A program made the translations under genes and the position numbers. Below the pieces are notes generated by a model. It did no database searches. It worked only from the letters and a program-made list of their open reading frames with translations, and had not been told where the DNA came from. Source: Albitalea sp966211955 (GTDB lineage: Bacteria; Pseudomonadota; Gammaproteobacteria; Burkholderiales; Burkholderiaceae_C). From it: 64,000 nucleotides of DNA. Shown piece by piece: positions 41,400 through 51,563 of this stretch (its first letter is position 1; each line of letters opens with the position of its first letter). The stretch is from contig CBIHOF010000006.1 of assembly GCA_966211955.1 (NCBI GenBank), positions 62,001 through 126,000 of the forward strand. Direction: 5' to 3'.

Positions 41400-42684
41400 T
41401 CAGAAGACGGTGCCGTCGCTTTCCACCTTCACCGGTGGCGAGCCGCCGCGGCGTTCCGCCGCCAGTGCCCGGCCGGCGGCCCAGGTGCCGCCTTCGAGGA
41501 TGCAGGCCAGCGGCAGCTCCGGGCGGCCCAGCGATTGGCGCACCAGCGGCGCCATCTCGTCGAGCAGCGCGACGGTGAGGGCACGCCACTCCACGATCCA
41601 CTCGTCGCCGGGCTGGTAGCTGCGTGACGCAAAGGATGCGTCGAGCGGCACGACCACGCCGCCATCGATGAGCAGGCCGCCGTTGCGGTACTCGGGCAAG
41701 GCGGTGAGCTCGTCCAGGTCGGTCACCTGCACGCCGGCCCATTCGAAGGGCTCCAGCAGCGAATAGCTCAACCACTGCGAGAGCTTGTGGAAAGGCACCC
41801 GCCCCGCGCTCGCGCCGTGGCCGCCCGCTTGATGGTGCGGCCACACGTCGCCCACGGGCGTGTCGCCCAGCGATTGCCCGCTCGGCCAGATGCCGCTGAA
41901 CGCTTCCAGGAGGCCCCCGAGGATGCGCGCGGCCTTGATGTGGTTGTGCCGCTGCGGTGCGGCGGCCGGACGGTGATGCAAGAGCCGAGGCGCGTGGGCA
42001 TGGTGCGTCAGCGCGTCGAAGAGATGGCCGGGCTGGCCGATGGAGGTGAATAGATCGGGCCGCGCGCGCAGCGCTTCGCCCAGGCGGCGCAGCAAGGCGG
42101 CGCGGCCGTCCAGGCCCACCAGCGGGTTGTCGTCGCTGACCTGGAAGACTTCCGCGAGCGCTTGCGTGTCAATGCGCAGCAGCGCGGCGGCATCGACACG
42201 AACGGGGTCGCCCGGGTCGGACGAGAAGCGGCCTTGCATGAAGGCGCGGAAGGTGGCGACGCCCAGGCCCTCGGAGCGTGTGAAGGCGGCTTGCGTCTCC
42301 TCCTCGACGTACTTCCAGTCGGGGCCGGCGCCTGCATCGAGCAGCACGCTCACCAGGGTGAGGTCGATGCGCGACCGCGCGGCCGCGGTGGAGCTTCGCT
42401 CGCCCAGCCGCGCGTCGAGCTGCGACTTGCGGTCCACGCCGCCTGCCTCGAAGTGCCGCCAGCGGCTGTGGTACGGGATCTGCAAGGCGGGGTAACGCTC
42501 GCGCGTGATCGATGCGACGCGCTCGGCCAGTGCCGGCAGCTGCGAGCGGTCGATGCGGAAATGCGCCGACTGCCCGTCGCTCACCGCGCGCGTGATGGAC
42601 GCGCAGCGCTCGCGGATGGTGGCCGGCGAGCGTAGCGTGCGCACGGCGTCGTGCAGGGCGCCGACGTCCGCGGTGTTGGCCAGG

Positions 42685-42692
<8 letters not shown>
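41400..42692 (-). CDS. URC4-family (DUF1688) uracil catabolism protein
   Basis: A 430-residue protein of the URC4/urg3 (DUF1688) family, known as an essential part of the URC pyrimidine degradation route in yeasts and found beside URC1 in bacteria. Family features visible are TIRERCASITRAV near the start, PYHSRWRHFEAGGVDR, SRIDLTLVSVLLDAGAGPDW, SEGLGVATFRAFMQG, PFHKLSQWLSYSLLEPFEWAG and PEYRNGGLLIDGGV. Its exact reaction is not settled. The probable start is TTG at 42692, overlapping the URC1 stop by eight bases, which indicates coupling. Confidence 0.88.
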
Positions 42693-43953
<1,261 letters not shown>

Positions 43954-43972
43954 GCAAGGTGCTCCGGTTTTC

Positions 43973-43995
43973 CCCTTCTCCCAGTGGGAGAAGGG
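43973..43995. repeat. Perfect palindrome in the URC1 leader
   Basis: CCCTTCTCCC (43973-43982) and GGGAGAAGGG (43986-43995) form a 10-base-pair stem with a three-base loop, 20 bases upstream of the URC1 start. Such stems are common intergenic elements, but this one would fold in the 5' leader next to the ribosome site if transcription starts upstream. Confidence 0.6.
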
Positions 43996-44048
43996 ACCGA
44001 GCCACTATAGACCTCGCGCGGCGGCGAGTCACCTGCGCGGGCGTGAAC

Positions 44049-45029
44049 TCATTCGGCCAGGGCGAGCGTCGCCTCGTCGATCTTCGCCAGCACCTCGGGC
44101 GTGAGTTTGGGCAGCACCTCGACCGCGCCGAGGTTGGACTGCAGCTGGCTGGCCTTCGATGCGCCGGTGATGACGGTGCTCACATGCGGGTTCTTCGCCA
44201 CCCAGGCGATGGCCAGCTGCGACACGCTGCATCCGAGCTCCGCGGCGATGCCTTCGAGCCGGCCGACGGCGGCATTCTTCGCGGCATCGGTCAGGCTCTT
44301 CTCGAGGAAGCCCATGCCCTTCATCGCGCCGCGGCTGTCGCCAGGAATGCCCGATTTGTACTTGCCGGTGAGCAGCCCGCTCGCCAGCGGGCTCCAGGTG
44401 GTGAGGCCAAGGCCAATGTCTTCATACAACCGCGCGTACTCTTCTTCGACACGCTTGCGGTGGAAGAGGTGGTATTGCGGCTGCTCCATCACCGGCTTGT
44501 GCAGGTGGTGGCGCTCGGCGATGTCCCAGGCGGCGCGGATGTCGGCGGCGCTCCATTCGCTCGTGCCCCAGTACAAGGCCTTGCCGCGCGTGATCATGTC
44601 GCTCATCGCCCACACGGTTTCCTCGATGGGCGTGTGCGGGTCGGGGCGGTGGCAGTAGACGAGGTCGATGAAATCGAGACCAAAGCGCTGCAGCGAGCCG
44701 TCGATGGCTTGCGTGAGGTACTTGCGGTTGAGCGTGTCCTTTCGGTTGGTGGCATGGCCTTCGCGGTCCAGGCCCCAGAAGAACTTGGTGGAAACGATGT
44801 AGTTCAGGCGCGGCCACTTGAGCGCGCGGATCGCCGCGCCCATCACCTCTTCGCTCTTGCCGCCGGCGTAAGCCTCGGCGTTGTCGAAGAAGTTCACGCC
44901 CGCGTCGAAGGCGGCGGCCATCATCTCGCGTGCGGCGCCTTCGTCGACCTGGTTGTGATACGTGACCCAGGAGCCGAGCGACAGTTCGCTCACCTTCAGG
45001 CCGCTCTTGCCCAGACGTCGGTATTGCAT
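44049..45029 (-). CDS. Aldo/keto reductase, potassium-channel-beta-like (AKR6)
   Basis: A 326-residue NADPH-dependent oxidoreductase. Similarity to Kv-beta subunits and AKR6-type bacterial reductases is strong from the first residues (QYRRLGKSGLKVSELSLGSW, FDNAEAY, GKALYWGTSEWSA, LGLTTWSPLASGLLTGKY). The catalytic tetrad is D49, Y54, K82 and H127. It lies upstream of URC1 on the same strand, 95 bases away, so it could join the same transcript and reduce an aldehyde intermediate of uracil breakdown; this is speculation. The ATG at 45029 begins family homology. Confidence 0.9.
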   Translation of the reverse strand: MQYRRLGKSGLKVSELSLGSWVTYHNQVDEGAAREMMAAAFDAGVNFFDNAEAYAGGKSEEVMGAAIRALKWPRLNYIVSTKFFWGLDREGHATNRKDTLNRKYLTQAIDGSLQRFGLDFIDLVYCHRPDPHTPIEETVWAMSDMITRGKALYWGTSEWSAADIRAAWDIAERHHLHKPVMEQPQYHLFHRKRVEEEYARLYEDIGLGLTTWSPLASGLLTGKYKSGIPGDSRGAMKGMGFLEKSLTDAAKNAAVGRLEGIAAELGCSVSQLAIAWVAKNPHVSTVITGASKASQLQSNLGAVEVLPKLTPEVLAKIDEATLALAE

Positions 45030-45182
45030 GGGGTTCAGTCTCTCGAGGAGGGGTGGATTCGGCATCTTAGCCACGCCGACAAAACCGTTCAGCCTGCCCA
45101 GCGAACCGTTCGGCAAGACACCGCACGGCAAGCAGGGACATACCGGCTTTCCACGCTTGACTGCCTTGGTTATCGTGCGGGG

Positions 45183-45938
45183 GTGAAGCCGTACCAGATC
45201 GTTTTTGCCTTGCCCTTCGCCCTCGCCTTCGGGCTGGCTGCCCATGCGCTGACAACGCGCGGCGTCAAACTGGTTCTGTGGGCCTGGGCGCCGCTGGCGA
45301 CCGGCGAGCCCGAGGCCGCCAGCTACGACCGCCGCGTGTACCACACGGCTGAAAATCGCATGATGCAGGTGGCCGCCGCGGCAGCGCTGGCCGGCCTGCC
45401 ATGGCTGGCCGCCATCGCGGGCGCCGGCGGGCTGGCCTGGCTGCTCGGCCTGGTCGCGCTGGCGGCCGTGGTGACTTTCGACGTGCTGGTGTGGGAGCGG
45501 GTCGCGATCAGCGCCCATTACCTGTGGTTCCAGCGCGGTTTTCGCGGCAAGGTGCATCAGGTCGCGATGGAGAACATCCGCGACGGCAGCGTGGAAGAGA
45601 CCGAGGCAAAAGGCTTCACGCTGCGCCACGGCACCCGCAACCGGCTCGTGCGCCTGAACGTGCGGCTGTCCGACAAGCGGGTCATTGCGCTGCCCAAGAC
45701 GGATGCCTACACCGGGCTCGAATCAGTGGAGTCGGTAGGCAACTACCTCCGCATGCGCCTGCAGCAGATCCGCGACCAGGAAACCCAGCGCGGCCGGCGT
45801 GCGCTCAAGGCGCAGCTCGACCTGCCGCCGGCTTCCTCGACCGAGGTGCCCGCGGCTGCTGACGACGAACTGCAGCGCGAACTCGCCAAGCTCCGGTTGG
45901 TGGCCGCGCAGTCATCGAACAAGCGCCCTGCCCACTGA
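45183..45938 (+). CDS. Membrane protein of unknown function with PH-like cytosolic part
   Basis: A 251-residue protein. The first 110 residues hold about three hydrophobic segments (for example PYQIVFALPFALAFGLAAHA and LAGLPWLAAIAGAGGLAW). The following 80 residues (WERVAISAHYLWFQRGFRGK to SDKRVIALPKT) look like the small beta barrel of bacterial PH-type domains, and the tail is a charged helix. No named family is recognised. The start is taken as GTG at 45183, at the edge of the hydrophobic segment; the frame is open far upstream over the AKR gene on the other strand. Divergent from the AKR gene. Confidence 0.7.
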   Translation: MKPYQIVFALPFALAFGLAAHALTTRGVKLVLWAWAPLATGEPEAASYDRRVYHTAENRMMQVAAAAALAGLPWLAAIAGAGGLAWLLGLVALAAVVTFDVLVWERVAISAHYLWFQRGFRGKVHQVAMENIRDGSVEETEAKGFTLRHGTRNRLVRLNVRLSDKRVIALPKTDAYTGLESVESVGNYLRMRLQQIRDQETQRGRRALKAQLDLPPASSTEVPAAADDELQRELAKLRLVAAQSSNKRPAH

Positions 45939-46004
45939 GGTGGTTGCGGCCAAGCCCCCCGCCAGGGGGTGCTGCCCGCGGGGCGCCGATGGGAGAATCG
46001 TTCG

Positions 46005-47429
46005 ATGAACGCGATGCTCAACGACCTGCCGGCCCCTTCCACCTCGGTCCACCCGAACCACGCGCAACGGCGGCAACGCATCGCGTCGGCCATGGCATCG
46101 ATGGGTGGCGGCGTCGCCATCATTCCGACCTCGCCCGAACGCAGCCGCAACGGCGACAGCGACTATCCCTTCCGCTTCGACAGCCACTTCCATCACCTCA
46201 CCGGCTTCGCCGAACCCGAAGCCTGGCTCGTGCTCACGAGCGAAGGCCGTAGCATGCTCTTTTGCCGCGACAAGGACATGGACCGCGAGATCTGGGACGG
46301 CTTTCGCCTCGGGCCGCTCGCCGCGCCCGCGGTGCTCGGCGTGGACGAGGCATGGGCCGTGAGCGAGCTGGACCGCCGCATGCCCGAGCTGATGTCCAAC
46401 CGCGAGTCGGTGTGGTTTCCCTTTGGCATCCACCCGAGCCTGCCCGCGCGGCTGGAAGGGTGGCTGGCTGCCGTGCGCACACGCTCGCGCGACGGCATCG
46501 AGTGCCCGACCCAGCAGCGCGACCTGAACCTGCTGCTCGACGAGATGCGGCTCGTGAAGGACGAGGCCGAGATCGCCACCATGCGCCGTGCGGCGCAGAT
46601 CACCGCCGGTGCACATGCGCGTGCGATGCGCTTTTGCGGCGAGCGTTTTCGCGCCGGTGCCGCGAGCATCCGCGAGTACGAGATCGAGGCCGAGCTGCTG
46701 CATGAATTCCGCCGGCATGGCGCGCAATCGCCGGCCTACACCAGCATCGTCGCCGCGGGCGCCAACGCCTGCGTGCTGCACTACGCCGCGTCGGATGCGC
46801 GGCTGCGGCCGGGCGAGCTGTGCCTGATCGACGCGGGCTGCGAGCTCGATGGTTACGCGAGCGACGTGACGCGCACCTTCCCCGCAGATGGTCGCTTCAG
46901 CCCCGCCCAGCGGGCGTTGTACGAGATCGTGCTGGAGGCGCAGAAGGCGGCGATTGCGGTCACTCGCCCGGGGGCCCGCCAGCGCGACGCGCACAAGGCC
47001 GCTGTGCGGGTGCTGTCGCAAGGCATGCTTGACCTCGGCCTGCTCGACGCCACGAAGGTCGGCGACCTCGACAACGTGATCCGCACGGCGGCCTACCGGC
47101 AGTTCTACATGCACGGCACCGGCCACTGGATCGGCCGTGACGTGCACGACGTCGGCGAGTACCTGTCGCTCGGCGAGGCGCCGGGCGAGCATCCCGACGG
47201 CCACGGTGGGACGATCGTGAAGAAGCCCTCGCGCGTGTTGCAGCCGGGCATGGCCGTGACCATCGAGCCGGGCATCTACGTGCGGCCGGCCGAAGGTGTG
47301 CCCGAGCAGTTCTGGAACATCGGCATCCGCATCGAGGACGATGCGATCGTCACTGCCGATGGTTGCGAGCTGATCTCGCGCGGCGTTCCGGTGGAAGCCG
47401 GCGAGATCGAAGCCTTGATGCGCGGCTGA
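46005..47429 (+). CDS. pepP: Xaa-Pro aminopeptidase P
   Basis: Removes N-terminal residues preceding proline. The 474-residue protein has the aminopeptidase-P N-domain (FRFDSHFHHLTGFAEPEAWL) and the pita-bread catalytic domain. Metal ligands are D276 and D287 (LIDAGCELDGYASD), a histidine in HGTGHWIGRDVHDVG (H370 is the first), E421 (TIEPGIYV) and E444 (IRIEDD). In many proteobacteria pepP precedes ubiH and its partners; here a UbiH-like gene is 13 kb away, so the link is lost. The ATG at 46005 lies just after a C/G-run palindromic block (about 45950-45990). Confidence 0.95.
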   Translation: MNAMLNDLPAPSTSVHPNHAQRRQRIASAMASMGGGVAIIPTSPERSRNGDSDYPFRFDSHFHHLTGFAEPEAWLVLTSEGRSMLFCRDKDMDREIWDGFRLGPLAAPAVLGVDEAWAVSELDRRMPELMSNRESVWFPFGIHPSLPARLEGWLAAVRTRSRDGIECPTQQRDLNLLLDEMRLVKDEAEIATMRRAAQITAGAHARAMRFCGERFRAGAASIREYEIEAELLHEFRRHGAQSPAYTSIVAAGANACVLHYAASDARLRPGELCLIDAGCELDGYASDVTRTFPADGRFSPAQRALYEIVLEAQKAAIAVTRPGARQRDAHKAAVRVLSQGMLDLGLLDATKVGDLDNVIRTAAYRQFYMHGTGHWIGRDVHDVGEYLSLGEAPGEHPDGHGGTIVKKPSRVLQPGMAVTIEPGIYVRPAEGVPEQFWNIGIRIEDDAIVTADGCELISRGVPVEAGEIEALMRG

Positions 47430-47459
47430 GGGCCCGCACCGGAATCATTTCGATGGCGA

Positions 47460-47489
47460 CCTTTGCGCGGCCATGCGGTCGCGCAAAGG
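47460..47489. terminator. Hairpin between convergent pepP and lipoprotein genes
   Basis: CCTTTGCGCG (47460-47469) pairs perfectly with CGCGCAAAGG (47480-47489) across a 10-base loop, in the 75-base convergent gap. It can serve both transcripts, but has no U-tract. Confidence 0.55.
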
Positions 47490-47504
47490 CTCAGCCATTC
47501 ACCG

Positions 47505-48986
47505 TCAGCCGCGCGTGCCGCTGAAGGTGCCGTCGCTGGATGCAGGCGACGTCGTGAGATAGCGCCAGCTGCCAGTCACCGCGCCGGTGGTGCTGTTGAT
47601 GGCGCCGCTGAACACCGACGAACCGGCCGAGCCGGCCGTGGCGTCGAGCGAAAGCGCACCGCCCGCAACAACCGCGCCGCTCACGCTGAAGTCCAGGCTG
47701 TAGGTCGCGGAGTGACCGGAGCCCGTGACCACGCCCGACGTGCTGATCGTCACGTCGAAGGTGCCCGTCTCCTTCCCGGCGTAGGTGCCGGTGTAGTGGC
47801 CGGCGTAGGCAGCCACCGGCGTCGGGACGGGCGTGACCGGCGTGGGCGGGAAGGTCAGCGGCGGCGCGCTGCCGTCGCTCGCGAGCGCGAGGCAGCTTGA
47901 CATGGTGACGTCGGTCGTGCCGACAGTCACGTCCACCGCCGGGCCATAGCGCAGGGGCGAGATCGACTGGCCGAAGAGCCTGGTGACCGAGCTCTTGCGC
48001 ACCGGGATGCGGAAGGCGCCGGTGGCGTCAGTGGTGGCGGCGGTGTAGCCGATGTAGTCCACGCCTTCGCCCAGCACCAGCACGCCTGCGCCGACGCGGG
48101 TGCCCGTTGATTCCTGCAGGCAGCCGTTGACGTACACCGTCTCGATGATGCGGTCGCCATTCCAGGTGGTGAAGTGCGTGACCGTGCCTTCGTAGTACTG
48201 CGCGGGCGCGGTGCCCTGCAGCGTCGCGCTGCCTTCCTGCACCCACAGCGCCGTCGACTCGTCGAGGTAGAACAACGGGATGGTCGTGGGCAGCGCGGCG
48301 CCTCCGCGCGACACCGCCGGGATGCGGATGGTGGCCGTCTGCCCGGACGCGAGCTGCAGCTTGCTGCCGTCGGCATCGGTGAACTCCACCTGCAGCGCGC
48401 CGTTCGATTCGATCGGCTGCGGCGCCGCGGCGGTGCCCGTCTGGAAGCTGCCCGGCATGATGCCCGTGACCTCGCTGGCATCGATGATGGTCATCTCCAC
48501 CTTCGCGGGGCCCGTGGCGGCGCTGCCACCGGCGCGCACCAGTGCATTCGCCGCGAGCGTGACCTGGGCCGTGCTGCTGGGCACTGCCAGGGTGGCGGCC
48601 GACGTGGGGCTGAAGCTGGTGCTGTAGTGCACCTGGCTCAAGGTGGCGTTCACCGCCTGCAGCGAGCGCGTGGACAGTGATTCAGCGCGCCGCACCTGCG
48701 ACGCGAAACCCGTCTTGGTGAAGCGAAGCACCGTGTCGCTCGTGGTATTGGGCAGCACGAACTCGTACTTGCCGCTCGCGTCCGTGTCCACGGCATTGCT
48801 GCCCAGGGACACGTGAACGCCGGCCATGGCGACACCCGCGGCGTTGCGGACGGTGCCGGAGACCGTGGCGTTGACGGTTGGTGTCGGCGTGGGGTCGGCG
48901 GGTGCGGGGTCGGAGCCGCCGCAGGCGGACAGCAGCGAGGCGATGGCGAGCGAGGCCACCGCGCCGCAGGTGCGGAGCAAATTCAT
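47505..48986 (-). CDS. Large outer lipoprotein with carboxypeptidase-regulatory-like domain
   Basis: A 493-residue exported lipoprotein (lipobox LLSAC, C22). After a proline/threonine linker, a carboxypeptidase-regulatory-like beta domain (about 34-95) reads VSGTVRNAAGVAMAGVHVSL, TDASGKYEF and VLRFTKTGFASQVR. The centre (about 110-350) is a beta-rich, threonine/alanine-rich region with SNGALQVEFTDADGSKL and HFTTWNGDRIIETVYVNGCL. The C-terminal GHYTGTYAGKETGTFDVTIS and TGSWRYLTTSPASSDGTFSG resemble small lipocalin-like or filamentous-haemagglutinin-type repeats. Probably surface-exposed; function unknown. The ATG at 48986 has GGGAG upstream. Confidence 0.82.
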   Translation of the reverse strand: MNLLRTCGAVASLAIASLLSACGGSDPAPADPTPTPTVNATVSGTVRNAAGVAMAGVHVSLGSNAVDTDASGKYEFVLPNTTSDTVLRFTKTGFASQVRRAESLSTRSLQAVNATLSQVHYSTSFSPTSAATLAVPSSTAQVTLAANALVRAGGSAATGPAKVEMTIIDASEVTGIMPGSFQTGTAAAPQPIESNGALQVEFTDADGSKLQLASGQTATIRIPAVSRGGAALPTTIPLFYLDESTALWVQEGSATLQGTAPAQYYEGTVTHFTTWNGDRIIETVYVNGCLQESTGTRVGAGVLVLGEGVDYIGYTAATTDATGAFRIPVRKSSVTRLFGQSISPLRYGPAVDVTVGTTDVTMSSCLALASDGSAPPLTFPPTPVTPVPTPVAAYAGHYTGTYAGKETGTFDVTISTSGVVTGSGHSATYSLDFSVSGAVVAGGALSLDATAGSAGSSVFSGAINSTTGAVTGSWRYLTTSPASSDGTFSGTRG

Positions 48987-49199
48987 TGGTCGGAACTCCC
49001 TTGATTGTTGAGATGCGCGAACGCGCGGGCGCATGCTAGGTGGGGCCGTTGCTGCTCGCATCCCCCAGACGGGGGTGCATTTGTGAGCGCATGCAACGAA
49101 GGCGCGCATTCATCGGTGGTGTGCTGATGGTTGGCAGGCCACCGAATGCGCCGGCATCGCCGGTGGTACCGTTGCGCACCGTCTCACTGCGCCACGCCC

Positions 49200-49868
49200 A
49201 TGATCACTGTCCATCACCTCAACAACTCCCGCTCGCAACGCGTGCTGTGGCTGCTCGAAGAGCTGGGCGTGCCGTACGAGATCAAGCACTACCAGCGCGA
49301 GAAAAGCGGGCTCGCGCCGAAGTCGCTGCAGGCGGTGCACCCGCTGGGCAAGTCGCCGGTGGTGACGGACGGCGACGCGACCCTGGCCGAGTCAGGCGCC
49401 ATCCTCGAATACCTGGTGGAGCGCCATGGCAACGGTCGCATGGCGCCTGCGGCCGGCACGCCGCAGCGTATTCGCTACACCTACTGGATGCACTTTGCCG
49501 AAGGGACAGCGATGTCGCCTCTGCTCATGAAGCTCGTCTTCGACCGCATCGAGACGGGGCCCATGCCTTTCTTCGTGCGGCCGATTGCCAAAGGCATCTC
49601 CGCCAAGGTGAAGAGCGCCTTCATCTCGCCCAACATCGAGCGCCAGCTCGACTACATGGAATCGTCGCTGGCCGATGGGCCCTGGTTCGCGGGCCAGGAG
49701 TTCAGCGCCGCCGACATCCAGATGAGCTTCCCTCTGGAAGCATCCGCCGCAAGAGCCGGGCTGGACGCGCGTCGGCCGCGCCTCATGGATTTCCTCAAGC
49801 GCATCCACGAGCGGCCCGCGTACCGGCGGGCGCTCGAAAAGGGCGGTCCGTACGAGCTGATGTCCTGA
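49200..49868 (+). CDS. Glutathione S-transferase family protein
   Basis: A 222-residue GST. The N-terminal thioredoxin fold shows NNSRSQRVLWLLEELGVPYE, HPLGKSPVV with the cis-proline and the glutathione-binding LAESGAILEYL. The helical domain contains WFAGQEFSAADIQMSFPLE. Similar to the YfcG/GstB-like and fungal URE2-like branches. Detoxification is likely, substrate unknown. It is divergent from the lipoprotein gene and convergent with the small secreted protein gene, one base apart. Confidence 0.88.
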   Translation: MITVHHLNNSRSQRVLWLLEELGVPYEIKHYQREKSGLAPKSLQAVHPLGKSPVVTDGDATLAESGAILEYLVERHGNGRMAPAAGTPQRIRYTYWMHFAEGTAMSPLLMKLVFDRIETGPMPFFVRPIAKGISAKVKSAFISPNIERQLDYMESSLADGPWFAGQEFSAADIQMSFPLEASAARAGLDARRPRLMDFLKRIHERPAYRRALEKGGPYELMS

Positions 49869-49869
49869 C

Positions 49870-50226
49870 TCAGCCCGCCTGGTCGTCCGTCTGGCCGCCG
49901 CCTTCCATCGGGCGCGAGACCGACGGCTGGTTCGAATGCTGGGTGGGGAAGCCCTGGCGACAGGCGCGCTCGGTCTGGCGGTCGCTCAGGCCCGAGCAGC
50001 TGCGGTTTCTCGATTGGTACGTGCTGTCGTAGCCGGTCCCGGAGCTGCTGGTGCCATCCATGCCCGCCGAAGTGCGGTTCACATCCTGCGGATAGGCCGA
50101 CGAGTTGTTGCTGGCGCCACTGGCGCCGCTCGTTCCGCTCGTGTCGCCGGACTGTTGAGCAAAGCTCACACTTGCCGCGACGCACAGTGCCAAGCCGATG
50201 GCTGATTTCAGTGCGGAATTCTTCAT
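49870..50226 (-). CDS. Small secreted serine/glycine-rich protein
   Basis: A 118-residue protein with a Sec signal peptide (about 1-24, ending SFAQ). The mature part is rich in S, G, T, N and Q (TSGTSGASGASNNSSAYP), with two cysteines in SRNRSCSGLSDRQTERACRQGFP that may form a disulfide. The ATG at 50226 has AAGGAG upstream. No family recognised. Low-complexity exported proteins like this are common in Burkholderiales. The gene is divergent from the XRE-cupin gene. Confidence 0.7.
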   Translation of the reverse strand: MKNSALKSAIGLALCVAASVSFAQQSGDTSGTSGASGASNNSSAYPQDVNRTSAGMDGTSSSGTGYDSTYQSRNRSCSGLSDRQTERACRQGFPTQHSNQPSVSRPMEGGGQTDDQAG

Positions 50227-50312
50227 GGCAGCTCCTTCTGAGGGGTGGGGGTTCAGAAGGTGCGGCAATCGACGTGCCTTGTCGGGCCATTGAGCGGGCC
50301 GCGTTGCATCAC

Positions 50313-50337
50313 TTTACTGGACAGCATTTCCAGTAAA
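50313..50337. promoter_or_regulatory. Palindromic operator of the XRE-cupin/GNAT operon
   Basis: TTTACTGGA (50313-50321) and TCCAGTAAA (50329-50337) form a perfect inverted repeat with a seven-base centre, ending eight bases before the ATG of the XRE gene. Its place and symmetry are those of an autoregulatory operator; a further ACTGGA half-site follows at 50337-50342. Confidence 0.7.
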
Positions 50338-50345
50338 CTGGAGGA

Positions 50346-50933
50346 ATGGACCTCACCACCCGAATTGCCCGGCGCGTGCGCGACCTGCGCGACGCGCAGG
50401 GCTTCTCGCTCGATGCACTGGCCGAGCGAAGCGGCGTCAGCCGCTCCAACATCTCCTTGATCGAACGCGGGCAAAGCAGCCCGACGGCCGCGGTGCTCGA
50501 CAAGCTCGCCGCCGCGCTCGGGGTGACGCTCGCATCGCTTTTCGAGGAGCCGAAGGAAGCTGCGGCGCAGCCTTCTCCGTTGGCTCGCGTGGCTGAGCAG
50601 CCCGTGTGGACCGATCCGGCATCCGGCTACCTGCGGCGCAATGTCTCGCCCCCCTCGCGCTCGCCCATCCAGCTCGTGGACGTCATCTTTCCGGCCGGCC
50701 AGCGCGTGGCCTACGACAGCCCGCCGCGCGAGGTCGACATCCACCAGCAGGTCTGGATGATCGATGGCGTGATGGAGATGTCGGTGGGCGACGAGCAATG
50801 GCGGCTGGAGACCGGCGACTGCCTCGCCATGCGGCTCGACCAGCCCATCGTCTACCGCAACCCCACGCGCAAGCCGGCCCGCTACCTCGTGGCGCTGGTG
50901 ACCCTGCCTTTCAACTCCGGGAGGAAATCGTGA
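50346..50933 (+). CDS. XRE-family regulator with cupin domain
   Basis: A 195-residue regulator. Helix-turn-helix at about residues 8-63 (ARRVRDLRDAQGFSLDALAE, then RSNISLIERGQSSPTAAVL), cupin sensor at about 105-190 (QVWMIDGVMEMSVGDEQWRLETGDCL, in part). A GGAGGA sits directly before the ATG, closer than normal for a ribosome site, so translation may be weak or leaderless. Its stop overlaps the start of the GNAT gene (GTGA). A perfect palindrome upstream suggests self-repression. The bound ligand may be related to the acetyltransferase substrate. Confidence 0.9.
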   Translation: MDLTTRIARRVRDLRDAQGFSLDALAERSGVSRSNISLIERGQSSPTAAVLDKLAAALGVTLASLFEEPKEAAAQPSPLARVAEQPVWTDPASGYLRRNVSPPSRSPIQLVDVIFPAGQRVAYDSPPREVDIHQQVWMIDGVMEMSVGDEQWRLETGDCLAMRLDQPIVYRNPTRKPARYLVALVTLPFNSGRKS

Positions 50934-51460
50934 TCAAGGACACCGTGACTGTGCGCCGCGTCGGCGCCAACGAAGCAGCCGCTTGCGTCGAAGGCCTCGC
51001 CGAGGTGCTGCTCGACTGCGTGCAGGGCGGCGCATCAGTCAGCTTCATGGCTTCGCTCACGCACGAGCAGGCCGTGAAGTTCTGGCGTGGCGTGGCCGAC
51101 GGCGTGGCGCGTGGGGAGCGCGTGCTGCTCATCGCGGAAGACGGCAAAGGACGCATCGTTGGCACGGTACAGCTCATCATGTCCATGCCCGACAACCAGC
51201 CGCATCGGGGCGACGTGGCCAAGATGCTCGTGCATCGCCACGCACGACGCCAGGGCATCGCCCAGCGGCTGATGAGTGCACTCGACGACGAGGCTCGCGC
51301 TGAACGCAAGACGGTGCTCGTGCTCGACACCGTGACCGGCGGCGACGCCGAGCGCCTGTATGAACGGGCCGGCTGGCAGAAGGTGGGCGAGGTGCCGAAG
51401 TACGCATTGATGCCCGACGGCGAGTTCTGCGGGACAACGTTCTTCTACAAGCACCTCTGA
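50930..51460 (+). CDS. GNAT family N-acetyltransferase
   Basis: A 176-residue acetyltransferase. The acetyl-CoA pyrophosphate loop reads VHRHARRQGIAQRLM (motif A, RRQGIA), followed by LVLDTVTGGDAERLYERAGW (motif B). It starts at GTG 50930 with GGGAGGAA upstream and overlaps the XRE stop codon by four bases (GTGA). GNAT genes coupled to XRE-cupin regulators often modify small amines or antibiotics, but the substrate cannot be read. Ends with VPKYALMPDGEFCGTTFFYK, a common GNAT C-terminus. Confidence 0.9.
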   Translation: MIKDTVTVRRVGANEAAACVEGLAEVLLDCVQGGASVSFMASLTHEQAVKFWRGVADGVARGERVLLIAEDGKGRIVGTVQLIMSMPDNQPHRGDVAKMLVHRHARRQGIAQRLMSALDDEARAERKTVLVLDTVTGGDAERLYERAGWQKVGEVPKYALMPDGEFCGTTFFYKHL

Positions 51461-51530
51461 TCCCTCGCCCCGCCGCACACAACCGCTCACAAAAAACCGC
51501 GCTGCCTGCGCAGCAATTCCACCCAAAAGG

Positions 51531-51544
51531 TGGAATCGATTCCA
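51531..51544. promoter_or_regulatory. Perfect 14-base palindrome, candidate LacI-family operator
   Basis: TGGAATCGATTCCA is fully self-complementary with a central CG, the pattern of LacI/GalR-family operators. An additional ATTCCA half-site is at 51516-51521 and can pair with the left half in RNA (51516-51523 with 51529-51536). It lies 137 bases upstream of the glucan-binding protein gene. Confidence 0.55.
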
Positions 51545-51563
51545 GAATGCGCGCCAAGCCGGT

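Noticed and set aside
45030..45182. Promoter-like TTGACT before the membrane protein gene
   Set aside because: The only A/T-rich hexamer after it is eight bases away, too close for a -10 box.
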